From an uncultured Brevinema sp. (GTDB lineage: Bacteria; Spirochaetota; Brevinematia; Brevinematales; Brevinemataceae): a stretch of 9,080 bases of DNA. The notes beneath the pieces are model-generated. The model saw only the letters and a program-made list of their open reading frames with translations. It ran no database searches and was not told where the DNA came from. Where the stretch lies: assembly GCA_947036575.1 (NCBI GenBank), contig CAMQSH010000073.1:1-9080 (forward strand), written 5' to 3'. Below are positions 1 through 6,455 of the stretch, piece after piece (position 1 is the stretch's first letter; each line of letters starts with the position of its first letter). Both the position numbers and the translations under genes were made by a program.

Positions 1-25
1 AATTATATATATATTATTATGGTAT

Positions 26-54
26 TTGATAAAACTTGCAAGTTTTAGAATAAT
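26..54 (+). promoter_or_regulatory. Possible promoter for the small lipoprotein gene
   Basis: TTGATA (26-31) and AATAAT (49-54) are separated by 17 bases. The -10 lacks the important first T, so this is a weak match. The start point would be near 61, leaving a leader of about 15 bases that holds the AAAGAGG ribosome binding site (63-69). The very AT-rich stretch at 1-20 offers other -10-like hexamers, so transcription may start further left or outside the window. Confidence 0.3.
30..47. promoter_or_regulatory. 18-bp perfect palindrome upstream of the lipoprotein gene (candidate operator)
   Basis: TAAAACTTGCAAGTTTTA reads identically on both strands, with no mismatch. It lies 28 bases before the start codon of the small lipoprotein gene. 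It fits almost exactly into the 17-base gap between a possible -35 (TTGATA, 26-31) and a possible -10 (AATAAT, 49-54), which is a classical place for a repressor site. As RNA it could form a 7-bp stem with a TGCA loop. That stem has only one G-C pair and no long U tract after it, so it would be a poor terminator for a gene to the left. No second copy was noticed in the window. The operator role is inference. Confidence 0.4.
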
Positions 55-75
55 ACTAATCTAAAGAGGTATAAT

Positions 76-456
76 ATGAATTGGAAAAAAAATGTTAAGA
101 GAATTATTATTTTAATGATAGTTATGGTAGTTATTAGATGTGCTTCTACATCAACAGATAGAACAGAGATAAACTGGCTGACAGCAATTAATAATACCTC
201 ATGGGAACACGATTCTGAAACATTAAGATTTAATTCTGATGGAAAAAAAGTTATTAAAAATGGAAATAGTATATATACTTTTTGTTATGCAGAGACTTCT
301 AGAGTAGGAGTATATTTTACAGATATTGAATTTCCACCTACAAAATGGTATGTATTTTATTTAACTAATAACTTGATTCAATATGGACCATTTTTATCAA
401 CCAATGATATTATAAAAAATAGTGAGACAAGTACTATATTTACAGTACTACAATAA
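76..456 (+). CDS. Putative small lipoprotein, function unknown
   Basis: A 126-residue protein I do not recognise. The N-terminus looks like a type II signal peptide: basic residues K4, K5, K8 and R9, a hydrophobic stretch at about 10-20, then Val-Ile-Arg-Cys with Cys22 as the candidate lipidated residue, followed by an Ala-Ser-Thr-Ser-Thr linker. Arg at the -1 position is unusual, because small residues are normal there, so lipidation is uncertain. The mature part (about 100 residues) is rich in aromatic, Asn and Thr residues. It shows short alternating stretches such as TLRFNSDGKKV and WYVFYLT, suggesting a small beta-rich domain exposed outside the inner membrane. The start is well supported by AAAGAGG (63-69), six bases before the ATG. 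It appears to be a single-gene unit: the next gene has its own promoter and no clear terminator lies between them. Codon use is very A/T-rich. Confidence 0.6.
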   Translation: MNWKKNVKRIIILMIVMVVIRCASTSTDRTEINWLTAINNTSWEHDSETLRFNSDGKKVIKNGNSIYTFCYAETSRVGVYFTDIEFPPTKWYVFYLTNNLIQYGPFLSTNDIIKNSETSTIFTVLQ

Positions 457-483
457 ATAAATATTTGATTTATAAATTGACTC

Positions 484-512
484 TTGAGATTTTAGTAAAA
501 ATGTATTATAAT
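484..512 (+). promoter_or_regulatory. Promoter for the acyl-CoA ligase gene
   Basis: TTGAGA (484-489), a 17-base spacer, then a perfect TATAAT (507-512). Transcription would start around 519, giving a leader of about 23 bases that includes the GGGAG ribosome binding site (531-535) before the ATG at 542. A TTGACT at 477-482 was also seen, but it is 24 bases from the -10, which is too far. Confidence 0.65.
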
Positions 513-541
513 ATATATAATTACCAAAAAGGGAGAATTGT

Positions 542-2278
542 ATGTATCTTAATTTACAAAATTTAGCGGATTCTTTTGAATATAGAGGAGAGTCTATTTA
601 TAGTAAAATGTACAATGGAGAACGTTATGTTTCTACTACTTATACAACTTTTTATAAAAACATTTGTGCTATTGCACATTATTTACAATTAACAGAAAAT
701 CTTAATAAGGGTGATAAAGTTGCTATCATGTCAGAAAATCGCCCTGAATGGATGATGATGTATTTTGGAGTAGTTTACAATGGTATTATTGCAGTTCCTT
801 GTGATGCCATGCTTTCTCCAGAAGAAGTTAAAAATATTATCAAAAGTTCTGGTGTAGAAATTATGGGTGTTTCTCTAAGTATCTATGAAAAACTGATAAC
901 AGATACGGAAATTATTTCCTTAATAAAAAAATGGATTATCTTTGATGATAATTCTTCTATCAAAGACAAATCTAATACAATTTCCTTCAAAGAAATTCTA
1001 AAACAAACTATCAATACAACTTTTGTAAAAAATGAACTCAAACGATCTGATGTTGCATCCTTGATTTATACTTCTGGTACTACAGGTACTCCAAAAGCTA
1101 TTATGCTTAGTAATGGTAATTTTATGCATCAAGCAAACAACTTATGGCAATCAGCCCGTCTTGTGGAACAAGATGTGATTTTAAGTGTTCTTCCTTTACA
1201 TCATACTTTTCAATTCTCTATAGAATTAACAGTTTTTGCTATTGGTGGTAGTATGACATATGCAGATTCAATTAAACCAAATAGATTAATAGATGCAATC
1301 AAAACAACAGAAGTTACTATCATGATAGGGATTCCTACTTTATATGCTAAAATTTTAGATGGTATTCATAGAAATCTTTCACAACTTAAAGCTCCTGTTA
1401 AACAAATTATTCAACTTTTATTAAAAATTTCTGAACTATCTTATTGGCTAACAAAAAGCCATAAAATAGGGGAAAAATTATTCGCTTTTTTACGTAAAAA
1501 AGCTGGCTTAAATTCTGTTACCTATATGATTTCTGGAGCAGGTCCTTTATCTCAAGATGTTGCAAAAGCTTATGCTGTGTTAGGATTTAATTTAGCTAAT
1601 GGTTATGGGCTTACAGAAGCTTCTCCAGTTGTGTCTGTGGGTGATCCTCTGGGTCCTATTGATAATAATTCTGTTGGTAATGCCATTGGCTATGTAGCAT
1701 GGAAGATTTTAGATCCTGATTTTGGTGGAATCGGAGAGATTTGTATAAAAGGTGAAAGTGTTATGCTAGGGTATTATAATGATCCTGAAGCTACAGCGAT
1801 GGCAATAACTAATGATGGCTGGTTAAAAACAGGAGATATGGGGTATATAGGAACTAAAAACAAAAGAGAATATCTCTATATTACTGGTCGTTATAAAAAT
1901 ATTATTGTAACTGGTGGTGGTAAAAATGTTTATCCTGAAAAACTTGAAGAATTGATAAATGTTCATCCTTATATTTTAGAATCTATTGTTATTGGGGTGA
2001 GTGCTTCTGATAGTGATATGAGTGAAACTCCTTGTGCTTTGATAGTACTAGATTTATTAAAATTAGAAGAAGAAAAAATTGATCCAACAAGTGTACAAGT
2101 AAAAGAAACTATTAATACTCATCTTAGATCAGTAAATACAAAATTACAAACATATCAAAGATTACGTGGTTACGAAATTAGACAAGAAGAATTACAAAAA
2201 AATACCACAAGAAAAATCAAGCGTTTTGAATATAAGGGTAATAAATTTAGACATCTTTTATCAGGACATTTTCAATAA
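542..2278 (+). CDS. AMP-forming long-chain fatty-acid--CoA ligase (ANL superfamily)
   Basis: A 578-residue adenylate-forming enzyme. It would activate a carboxylic acid, probably a medium- or long-chain fatty acid, to acyl-AMP and then acyl-CoA in the cytoplasm or at the membrane face, supplying lipid synthesis or remodelling. The core motifs appear in order: the P-loop YTSGTTGTPK (176-185), LPLHH (217-221), NGYGLTEASP (353-362), the hinge-region GWLKTGD (426-432), GRYKNIIVTGGGKNVYP (449-465), and the C-terminal lysine motif TTRKIKRF (555-562), where K558 aligns with the catalytic lysine. That last motif has Arg where Gly is usual. The length suits a long-chain acyl-CoA synthetase without extra domains. 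The start follows GGGAG at 531-535. It has its own promoter and a strong terminator, so it is probably monocistronic. Substrate chain length cannot be read from the sequence, and other ANL ligases cannot be fully excluded. Confidence 0.9.
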   Translation: MYLNLQNLADSFEYRGESIYSKMYNGERYVSTTYTTFYKNICAIAHYLQLTENLNKGDKVAIMSENRPEWMMMYFGVVYNGIIAVPCDAMLSPEEVKNIIKSSGVEIMGVSLSIYEKLITDTEIISLIKKWIIFDDNSSIKDKSNTISFKEILKQTINTTFVKNELKRSDVASLIYTSGTTGTPKAIMLSNGNFMHQANNLWQSARLVEQDVILSVLPLHHTFQFSIELTVFAIGGSMTYADSIKPNRLIDAIKTTEVTIMIGIPTLYAKILDGIHRNLSQLKAPVKQIIQLLLKISELSYWLTKSHKIGEKLFAFLRKKAGLNSVTYMISGAGPLSQDVAKAYAVLGFNLANGYGLTEASPVVSVGDPLGPIDNNSVGNAIGYVAWKILDPDFGGIGEICIKGESVMLGYYNDPEATAMAITNDGWLKTGDMGYIGTKNKREYLYITGRYKNIIVTGGGKNVYPEKLEELINVHPYILESIVIGVSASDSDMSETPCALIVLDLLKLEEEKIDPTSVQVKETINTHLRSVNTKLQTYQRLRGYEIRQEELQKNTTRKIKRFEYKGNKFRHLLSGHFQ

Positions 2279-2293
2279 TATTATTTTTAAATA

Positions 2294-2326
2294 AAAAAAG
2301 CTCTAGTATTATACTAGAGCTTTTTT
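2294..2326. terminator. Bidirectional intrinsic terminator between acyl-CoA ligase and manA
   Basis: GCTCTAGT (2300-2307) pairs with ACTAGAGC (2313-2320) around a 5-base loop. Six A residues before the stem and six T residues after it give a U tract in both directions. It lies in the 65-base gap between two convergent stop codons, so it can serve both genes. Confidence 0.9.
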
Positions 2327-2343
2327 GTGATTATAATATTCTT

Positions 2344-3306
2344 TTATTTAGGAAAAGCTTCAAGAAGTTCGCCATTACCTTCTATAGATATTTCTAGATT
2401 TGCAGGTAATAAAAAGCTATCACCTTGAGTGAGAGATAATTTTTCCTTATCACAGGTGAGTGTTATAGTTCCTTTTAGAATAGAATAAAGTTTCATTACA
2501 GGGATACTTGGTCTAATAGTAGTACTATCTATGGTTAATCGATTGAGAGTGAAATATTCCCAATCTAGTAATTCTACTACTTTACCTTGATTGTTTGCAA
2601 AAGATCTTACATCTGCTTTAGCATTAAAATCAATGACATCAGCAGATTTTTTGATATGAAGAGGTCTTTTTATACCGTTTTCTAAACGATCAAAATCATA
2701 GATTCTATAAGTAATATCAGAATTTTGTTGTAATTCACAAATAAGAATAGATCCCTTTAAGCTAGCATGTACCATTCCTGGTTTAATAACAACAAGATCA
2801 CCAGCTTTTACAGAAATTTCTTCAAACATATCATCAAATTTATTATTATTAGCATTTTCTATATATTGCTCAGAAGTGACTCCTTCTTTCATTCCCATAA
2901 TTAAGGTAGCATCATCACTTGCGGAGATTACATACCAGCATTCTGCTTTACCAAAAGATTTTTCTACAGGGATAGCATAAAAATCATCGGGATGAACTTG
3001 AATAGATAATTTGTCATTAATATCTAAAAATTTTAATAAAAGAGGAAATATCTTTGAATATTTCTCAGCAATGTCTTTTCCTAATATTTCAACAGAATAG
3101 CTATTTAATAATTCAGGAATTGTTTGGCCTTTAAAGGCTCCGTTAAGAACAACACCTAATCCATTAGTATGAGAAGAAGCTTCCCAACTTTCACCATAAT
3201 TTTGATCTTTATCGGGTAGATTTTTACCGAGTATGGTATTCAATGCTCGACCACCCCAAACTTTTTCTTTAAAAACTGGGGAGAATTGCATAGGATAAAA
3301 TTTCAT
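2344..3306 (-). CDS. manA: Mannose-6-phosphate isomerase, class I (zinc-dependent)
   Basis: A 320-residue cupin-fold enzyme that interconverts mannose 6-phosphate and fructose 6-phosphate. It links mannose use to glycolysis, or supplies mannose 6-phosphate for GDP-sugars and surface glycans. Family signatures are clear. There is an N-terminal KVWGGRAL (15-22). The zinc site comprises QVHPDD (103-108, with Q103 and H105), E122 in KAECWY, and H180 in KPGMVHASLKG. R201 in TYRIYDFDR matches the conserved active-site arginine. The C-terminal half looks like a second cupin (GDSFLLPA, 296-303). The length matches the short Bacillus-type ManA proteins of about 315 residues. The start follows AAAGGAG (complement of 3313-3319) by six bases. 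It is monocistronic, with its own promoter and a shared terminator. There are no transporter or glycan genes beside it to show which direction of the reaction matters. Confidence 0.95.
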   Translation of the reverse strand: MKFYPMQFSPVFKEKVWGGRALNTILGKNLPDKDQNYGESWEASSHTNGLGVVLNGAFKGQTIPELLNSYSVEILGKDIAEKYSKIFPLLLKFLDINDKLSIQVHPDDFYAIPVEKSFGKAECWYVISASDDATLIMGMKEGVTSEQYIENANNNKFDDMFEEISVKAGDLVVIKPGMVHASLKGSILICELQQNSDITYRIYDFDRLENGIKRPLHIKKSADVIDFNAKADVRSFANNQGKVVELLDWEYFTLNRLTIDSTTIRPSIPVMKLYSILKGTITLTCDKEKLSLTQGDSFLLPANLEISIEGNGELLEAFPK

Positions 3307-3334
3307 TATATGCTCCTTTGAATATTTATATAAT

Positions 3335-3363
3335 AGTATACAGGTATTTTGATTATTTGTCTA
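3335..3363 (-). promoter_or_regulatory. Promoter for manA
   Basis: On the minus strand, TAGACA (complement of 3358-3363) and TATACT (complement of 3335-3340) are separated by 17 bases. Both hexamers match the consensus at five of six positions. Transcription would start near 3328, just ahead of the ribosome binding site. Confidence 0.55.
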
Positions 3364-3374
3364 GTAGTGAAAAA

Positions 3375-3403
3375 TTGTAAAAATTGTTAATATTTGTTAT
3401 AAT
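3375..3403 (+). promoter_or_regulatory. Extended -10 promoter for the TauE/SafE gene
   Basis: TTGTAA (3375-3380), a 17-base spacer, then a perfect TATAAT (3398-3403) preceded directly by TGT, giving an extended -10. The leader is about 30 bases long and includes AAAGGAG at 3428-3434. Its -35 lies only 11 bases from the -35 of the divergent manA promoter. Confidence 0.6.
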
Positions 3404-3440
3404 GATTGTTAATAGGTTAAATATATGAAAGGAGAGTATC

Positions 3441-3818
3441 ATGATTAATATTATGACAATTTTAGCAATAGGGCTTACGGGTGGCTTAGCCAGTGGATTC
3501 TTTGGAATAGGTGGAGCTGTCGTAATGGTTCCTTTACTAACAACTATTCTTAACTACCCACAAAAACTAGCACAAGGAACTACTTTGTTAATGTTTATGG
3601 TAGCACCATCGATGTTAGCAGGATATCAATATTATAAATCTGGAAACTCTGATGTCAAAGCAGCGGCAATACTTTGGATAGGTGTATTTATTGGATCAGC
3701 TGTAGGAGCTTGGGTTGTGAATACAGTATTCAAAGATAATGTAATGTTTATGATGGTATTAAAAAAATCTTTTGCAGTTGTTATGGTTCTCTTAGCAGTT
3801 AAAACATGGTTTTCATAA
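3441..3818 (+). CDS. Half-length TauE/SafE family membrane permease
   Basis: A 125-residue, very hydrophobic protein resembling one of the two repeats of TauE/SafE transporters. Members of that family move organosulfonates, sulfite or related anions, but most are uncharacterised. The signature Gly-rich segment GGLASGFFGIGGAVVMVP (14-31) is followed by AQGTTLLMF (44-52). I count about four hydrophobic segments: roughly 4-37 (with the Gly-rich re-entrant part), 47-65, 73-95 and 102-122. Full-length members are about 250 residues with two such repeats. Here the frame ends cleanly at a TAA followed by a terminator, and no second half lies nearby, so this is not an obvious frameshift. Half-size members probably work as homo-oligomers or with a partner coded elsewhere. 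The start follows AAAGGAG (3428-3434) by six bases. The substrate is unknown, and no sulfur gene sits next to it. Confidence 0.8.
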   Translation: MINIMTILAIGLTGGLASGFFGIGGAVVMVPLLTTILNYPQKLAQGTTLLMFMVAPSMLAGYQYYKSGNSDVKAAAILWIGVFIGSAVGAWVVNTVFKDNVMFMMVLKKSFAVVMVLLAVKTWFS

Positions 3819-3840
3819 TAATTTTATTATATATCTAGCT

Positions 3841-3890
3841 ATAAAAATAAAAAAGATCTTGTATAATAACAAGATCTTTTTTATTTTTAT
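3841..3890. terminator. Bidirectional terminator, 22-bp perfect inverted repeat
   Basis: Positions 3841-3862 are the exact reverse complement of 3869-3890, with a 6-base loop ATAATA. The inner core AAGATCTTGT/ACAAGATCTT is flanked by A-rich and U-rich arms that provide U tracts both ways. It lies between convergent genes, and its right arm touches the last base of the stop codon of the minus-strand gene. Confidence 0.92.
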
Positions 3891-4741
3891 TATTTTTCAC
3901 GAGATGATATTTTTACTCTAAAAAAATTAAAAGGTAGAATATAAGGGGTTCTAAGTTTATAGGCTTCCCAATCAGGATATTTTTTCATTTGTTCTTCTAA
4001 GATAGGTCCAGTTAGATAATAAATGATACAGGTGATGGTTAATGGTGATAATACAGTCAATAAACCTACAAATACTAGAGCATCATAATATAGAATATAT
4101 CCCTGAGGTATATAAAGAAGGTGTGTACCTATCCAAATTCCCCACCAAAATAATATTTCTCCAAAATAATTAGGGTGTCTTGTATACTTCCACAATCCAC
4201 GGTCTACTAATTTTCCAGGTTCTTTAAAATGTTTAAGTTGATAATCAGCAGTCCATTCCCAAAACAATCCTGTGATAGATATAATAACACCAAATATTAA
4301 TACATAAGTATTAATAGGCACTTCAAGGGTAGAAGATCTGATAGGTATATAAAAATAGAAGGGAAGACATATCAACCAAATAAATAATGCTTGACTGAGA
4401 AAAATGTTAATATAACTTTTTAACATTCTATGTTTAGAATCTTTAAATTTTTCATAGCGAGAATCTTCTTTTTTACTTCCACGCATTCCAAGATGAATAG
4501 ATAGCCGAAGTCCCCATATAGTAACCAATCCGATTAACCATAAATGTTGAGTTAGCTGGAAATCCCAAAATATCCCCCATCCTGTTAAGACAACAAAAAC
4601 AAATCCTAGTCCCCAAGCAATATCTAATATTTTCCAGATATTTATGATATAAGCAATAATAAAAGTAATAGTAAAAAGTATCCATAGTATCAGTAAACTA
4701 ATACTCGCATAAATAAAAACCCCAGCAAAAAAAATACCCAT
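3890..4741 (-). CDS. DUF1295 / steroid 5-alpha-reductase-like integral membrane protein
   Basis: A 283-residue multi-pass membrane protein of the DUF1295 family, related to the C-terminal domain of 3-oxo-5-alpha-steroid 4-dehydrogenases and to membrane methyltransferases of the same fold. Visible signatures are IWGLRLSIHLGMRG (75-88), EDSRYEKF (92-99), DRGLWKYTRHPNYFGE (180-195) and, near the end, PILEEQMKKYPDWEAYKLRTPYILP (246-270). The RHPNY segment is the conserved cytoplasmic cofactor-binding region in related reductases and methyltransferases. About six or seven hydrophobic segments are present, including roughly 5-35, 38-60, 66-85, 111-133, 143-163, 196-212 and 220-245. The length is normal for the family. 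The start follows a strong GGAGG (complement of 4749-4753) by seven bases. The actual reaction is unknown; bacterial members are mostly uncharacterised, and reduction of a lipid double bond is only a guess. Confidence 0.88.
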   Translation of the reverse strand: MGIFFAGVFIYASISLLILWILFTITFIIAYIINIWKILDIAWGLGFVFVVLTGWGIFWDFQLTQHLWLIGLVTIWGLRLSIHLGMRGSKKEDSRYEKFKDSKHRMLKSYINIFLSQALFIWLICLPFYFYIPIRSSTLEVPINTYVLIFGVIISITGLFWEWTADYQLKHFKEPGKLVDRGLWKYTRHPNYFGEILFWWGIWIGTHLLYIPQGYILYYDALVFVGLLTVLSPLTITCIIYYLTGPILEEQMKKYPDWEAYKLRTPYILPFNFFRVKISSREK

Positions 4742-4794
4742 AATATATCCTCCATATGTTTATATATATTTAATAAAAATAGACAAGATCTTAT

Positions 4795-4803
4795 ATTATA
4801 TCA
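4795..4803 (-). promoter_or_regulatory. Possible extended -10 for the DUF1295 gene
   Basis: The minus strand reads TGATATAAT (complement of 4795-4803), a consensus -10 with a TGn extension. No good -35 is seen at 16-18 bases upstream. The leader would be about 45 bases. Confidence 0.4.
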
Positions 4804-4874
4804 AATATTATTTTATCATAGCTTGATGGAGTTTATTTATAGTTATCTTGTTATTCTATTTTGAATATTCTTAG

Positions 4875-4902
4875 TTGACAAAAATTTAAGGTATGGTATA
4901 AT
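4875..4902 (+). promoter_or_regulatory. Near-consensus promoter of the lactate permease operon
   Basis: Perfect TTGACA (4875-4880), a 16-base spacer, and perfect TATAAT (4897-4902) preceded by TGG, giving an extended -10. This is the best promoter match in the window. The start point would be near 4909, giving a leader of about 30 bases. No operator-like palindrome was seen over it. Confidence 0.8.
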
Positions 4903-4927
4903 ATATTTAATTAATTTATTGTTTTAT

Positions 4928-4932
4928 AGGAG
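4928..4932 (+). promoter_or_regulatory. Ribosome binding site deciding the TTG start of the lactate permease
   Basis: AGGAG at 4928-4932 lies six bases before TTG at 4939, and nine before a second in-frame TTG at 4942. No ATG sits at a suitable distance in this frame, so a TTG start is needed. The first TTG has the better spacing. Confidence 0.65.
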
Positions 4933-4938
4933 ATCTTT

Positions 4939-6426
4939 TTGTTGTCAATATTCGCTCTAATACCGATTGTATTTTTAATAGTTTTATTAATAGGTCTTAA
5001 AAAACCTGCTTTTATTGTAGCTCCATTGACTTTACTTATTACTATCTTGTTAGCTTATTTTTTATGGAAACAGGATGTGAATTTGATGGCTTTATCAGTA
5101 CTAGAAGGGATGATTTATGGCTTATGGCCTATAGGGATTATTATTTTAGGTTCTATTACTTTGTCTAATCTCATGATAGAAAGTGGTGCTGTAAAAGAAA
5201 TACAGATTCTGATAGGGACTATTTCTAATGATGCACGTATTACAGTGGTACTAGTTGCATGGGGTTTAGAAAGCTTTCTCGAATCGATTGCAGGATTTGG
5301 ATCAGGTTTGGCTCTTCCTATTAGTATTTTAACAGTTATGGGTGTTTCTCCCTTAAAAGCGGGAGTAGTTGCTTTATTAGCCAATAGTGTTCCTACAGCT
5401 TATGGTGGCGTGGGGATAGGTATTATTGCTTTAGCGAATACTTCTGGGATTCCTTTAAATGAAATTATGAATTTTATTTCATGGCAATTATTTCTTCCTT
5501 CTTTGATAGTACCTTTTGTGATTACTAGAGTTATTGCTGGTTCTTGGCAAAAAGTTAAAGAGATTTTTTGGGTGCCTTTATTTGCTGGTTTAGGACAAGG
5601 TATAGGCATGGCATTACCTTTTGATGCTTCTCTTGTAGCTATATTATCAGGAGCCTTAAATATAGGTGGGGGGATAGTTGCTACAAATATTTTTTATCCT
5701 CATCTCAAAACAAAGCAAACTATTAATATAAAAAAAGCTTTTATTACACTGGCACCATTTTTAATAGCAATAGGCTTAATATTAATAACAGGACCTTTAT
5801 TTCCTATAATAAATCAATGGGTGAGTACTTTTAAAACAGAATTAATAATATATCCTGGAGCAAAACCTTTAGTTATTCGTTGGATAGCAGATGCGGGTGT
5901 TCTGTTATTGTTAGCTGGGTTTGTAGGTGCTTTAATACAAGGCTTATCTCTTGACAAAATAGGGACAACCTTCGCAAAAACATTAATACAATTGCAAAAA
6001 ACAATTATAGTATTAGTATCAATTTTAGCGATGTCAAAAGTTATGACTTATAGTGGAATGATAGATTCTCTCTCTCAAGGATTTGCTCAATACTTGGGAT
6101 CTTTATATCCTCTATTTGCACCTATACTAGGGACGATAGGAGTTTTAGTTACAGGTAGTGTAGCTTCTTCTGGTATTTTAATGGGATCATTACAAGCTGA
6201 AATGGGACGAGTATTGCAGATATCTCCTGCATGGTTAGTCGCAATGAATGCTAGTGGTGCTACTGCTGGTAAAATGCTAGCGCCTCATAGTGTTGCAATA
6301 GTAATGGCTGCTATAGGTTCTTCAGACGAAGAGTCTAATATTACTTCAATGATATTTAAATTTTTATTAGGATATGTAGGTATTTTAATGATGATTTCTA
6401 TGTTAGGATATATATTAGCAGTTTAA
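4939..6426 (+). CDS. lldP: L-lactate permease (LctP/LldP family)
   Basis: A 495-residue inner-membrane transporter of the lactate permease family, expected to carry lactate (and perhaps glycolate) with protons. Conserved segments are LESIAGFGSGLALP (114-127), LKAGVVALLANSVPTAYGGVG (139-159), TGSVASSGILMGSLQ (405-419) and NASGATAGKMLAPHSVAIVMAA (437-458). The last two match the family's typical GS-SSN-LQ and N-GG--GKM-SPQ-IA patterns. About 12-14 membrane segments cover nearly the whole length. It is shorter than E. coli LldP (551 residues) but within the family range. It begins with TTG at 4939, chosen because of AGGAG at 4928-4932. A near-consensus promoter drives it, and two unknown membrane proteins follow within 29 and 14 bases, so it is the first gene of an apparent three-gene operon. 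No lactate dehydrogenase or regulator is adjacent. Whether it imports or exports lactate cannot be told. Confidence 0.92.
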   Translation: MLSIFALIPIVFLIVLLIGLKKPAFIVAPLTLLITILLAYFLWKQDVNLMALSVLEGMIYGLWPIGIIILGSITLSNLMIESGAVKEIQILIGTISNDARITVVLVAWGLESFLESIAGFGSGLALPISILTVMGVSPLKAGVVALLANSVPTAYGGVGIGIIALANTSGIPLNEIMNFISWQLFLPSLIVPFVITRVIAGSWQKVKEIFWVPLFAGLGQGIGMALPFDASLVAILSGALNIGGGIVATNIFYPHLKTKQTINIKKAFITLAPFLIAIGLILITGPLFPIINQWVSTFKTELIIYPGAKPLVIRWIADAGVLLLLAGFVGALIQGLSLDKIGTTFAKTLIQLQKTIIVLVSILAMSKVMTYSGMIDSLSQGFAQYLGSLYPLFAPILGTIGVLVTGSVASSGILMGSLQAEMGRVLQISPAWLVAMNASGATAGKMLAPHSVAIVMAAIGSSDEESNITSMIFKFLLGYVGILMMISMLGYILAV

Positions 6427-6442
6427 AAATGTTAGCTTTTAT

Positions 6443-6449
6443 AAAGGAG
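6443..6449 (+). promoter_or_regulatory. Ribosome binding site that moves the start of the next gene to 6456
   Basis: AAAGGAG lies six bases before the ATG at 6456. An earlier in-frame ATG at 6429 has no such signal in front of it, and the AAAGGAG would then sit inside its coding sequence. The start at 6456 is therefore preferred. Confidence 0.85.
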
Positions 6450-6455
6450 CAGTAC

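Noticed and set aside
430..449. AGTACT...AGTACT inverted repeat at the end of the lipoprotein gene as a terminator
   Set aside because: It has only six pairs, lies inside the coding sequence, is mostly A-T and has no U tract after it.
477..482. TTGACT as the -35 of the acyl-CoA ligase promoter
   Set aside because: It is 24 bases from the TATAAT; TTGAGA at 484-489 has the correct 17-base spacing.
4473..5609. Antisense or shifted open frames inside the DUF1295 and lactate permease genes (4473-4685, 5115-5384, 5400-5609, all minus)
   Set aside because: They overlap strongly supported genes, lack ribosome binding sites and have no recognisable protein character; they are shadows of the real frames.
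6429..6455. Nine-codon N-terminal extension of the 261-residue membrane protein from an ATG two bases after the permease stop
   Set aside because: The clear AAAGGAG at 6443-6449 lies inside this stretch and is correctly spaced for the ATG at 6456, while the ATG at 6429 has no binding site of its own.
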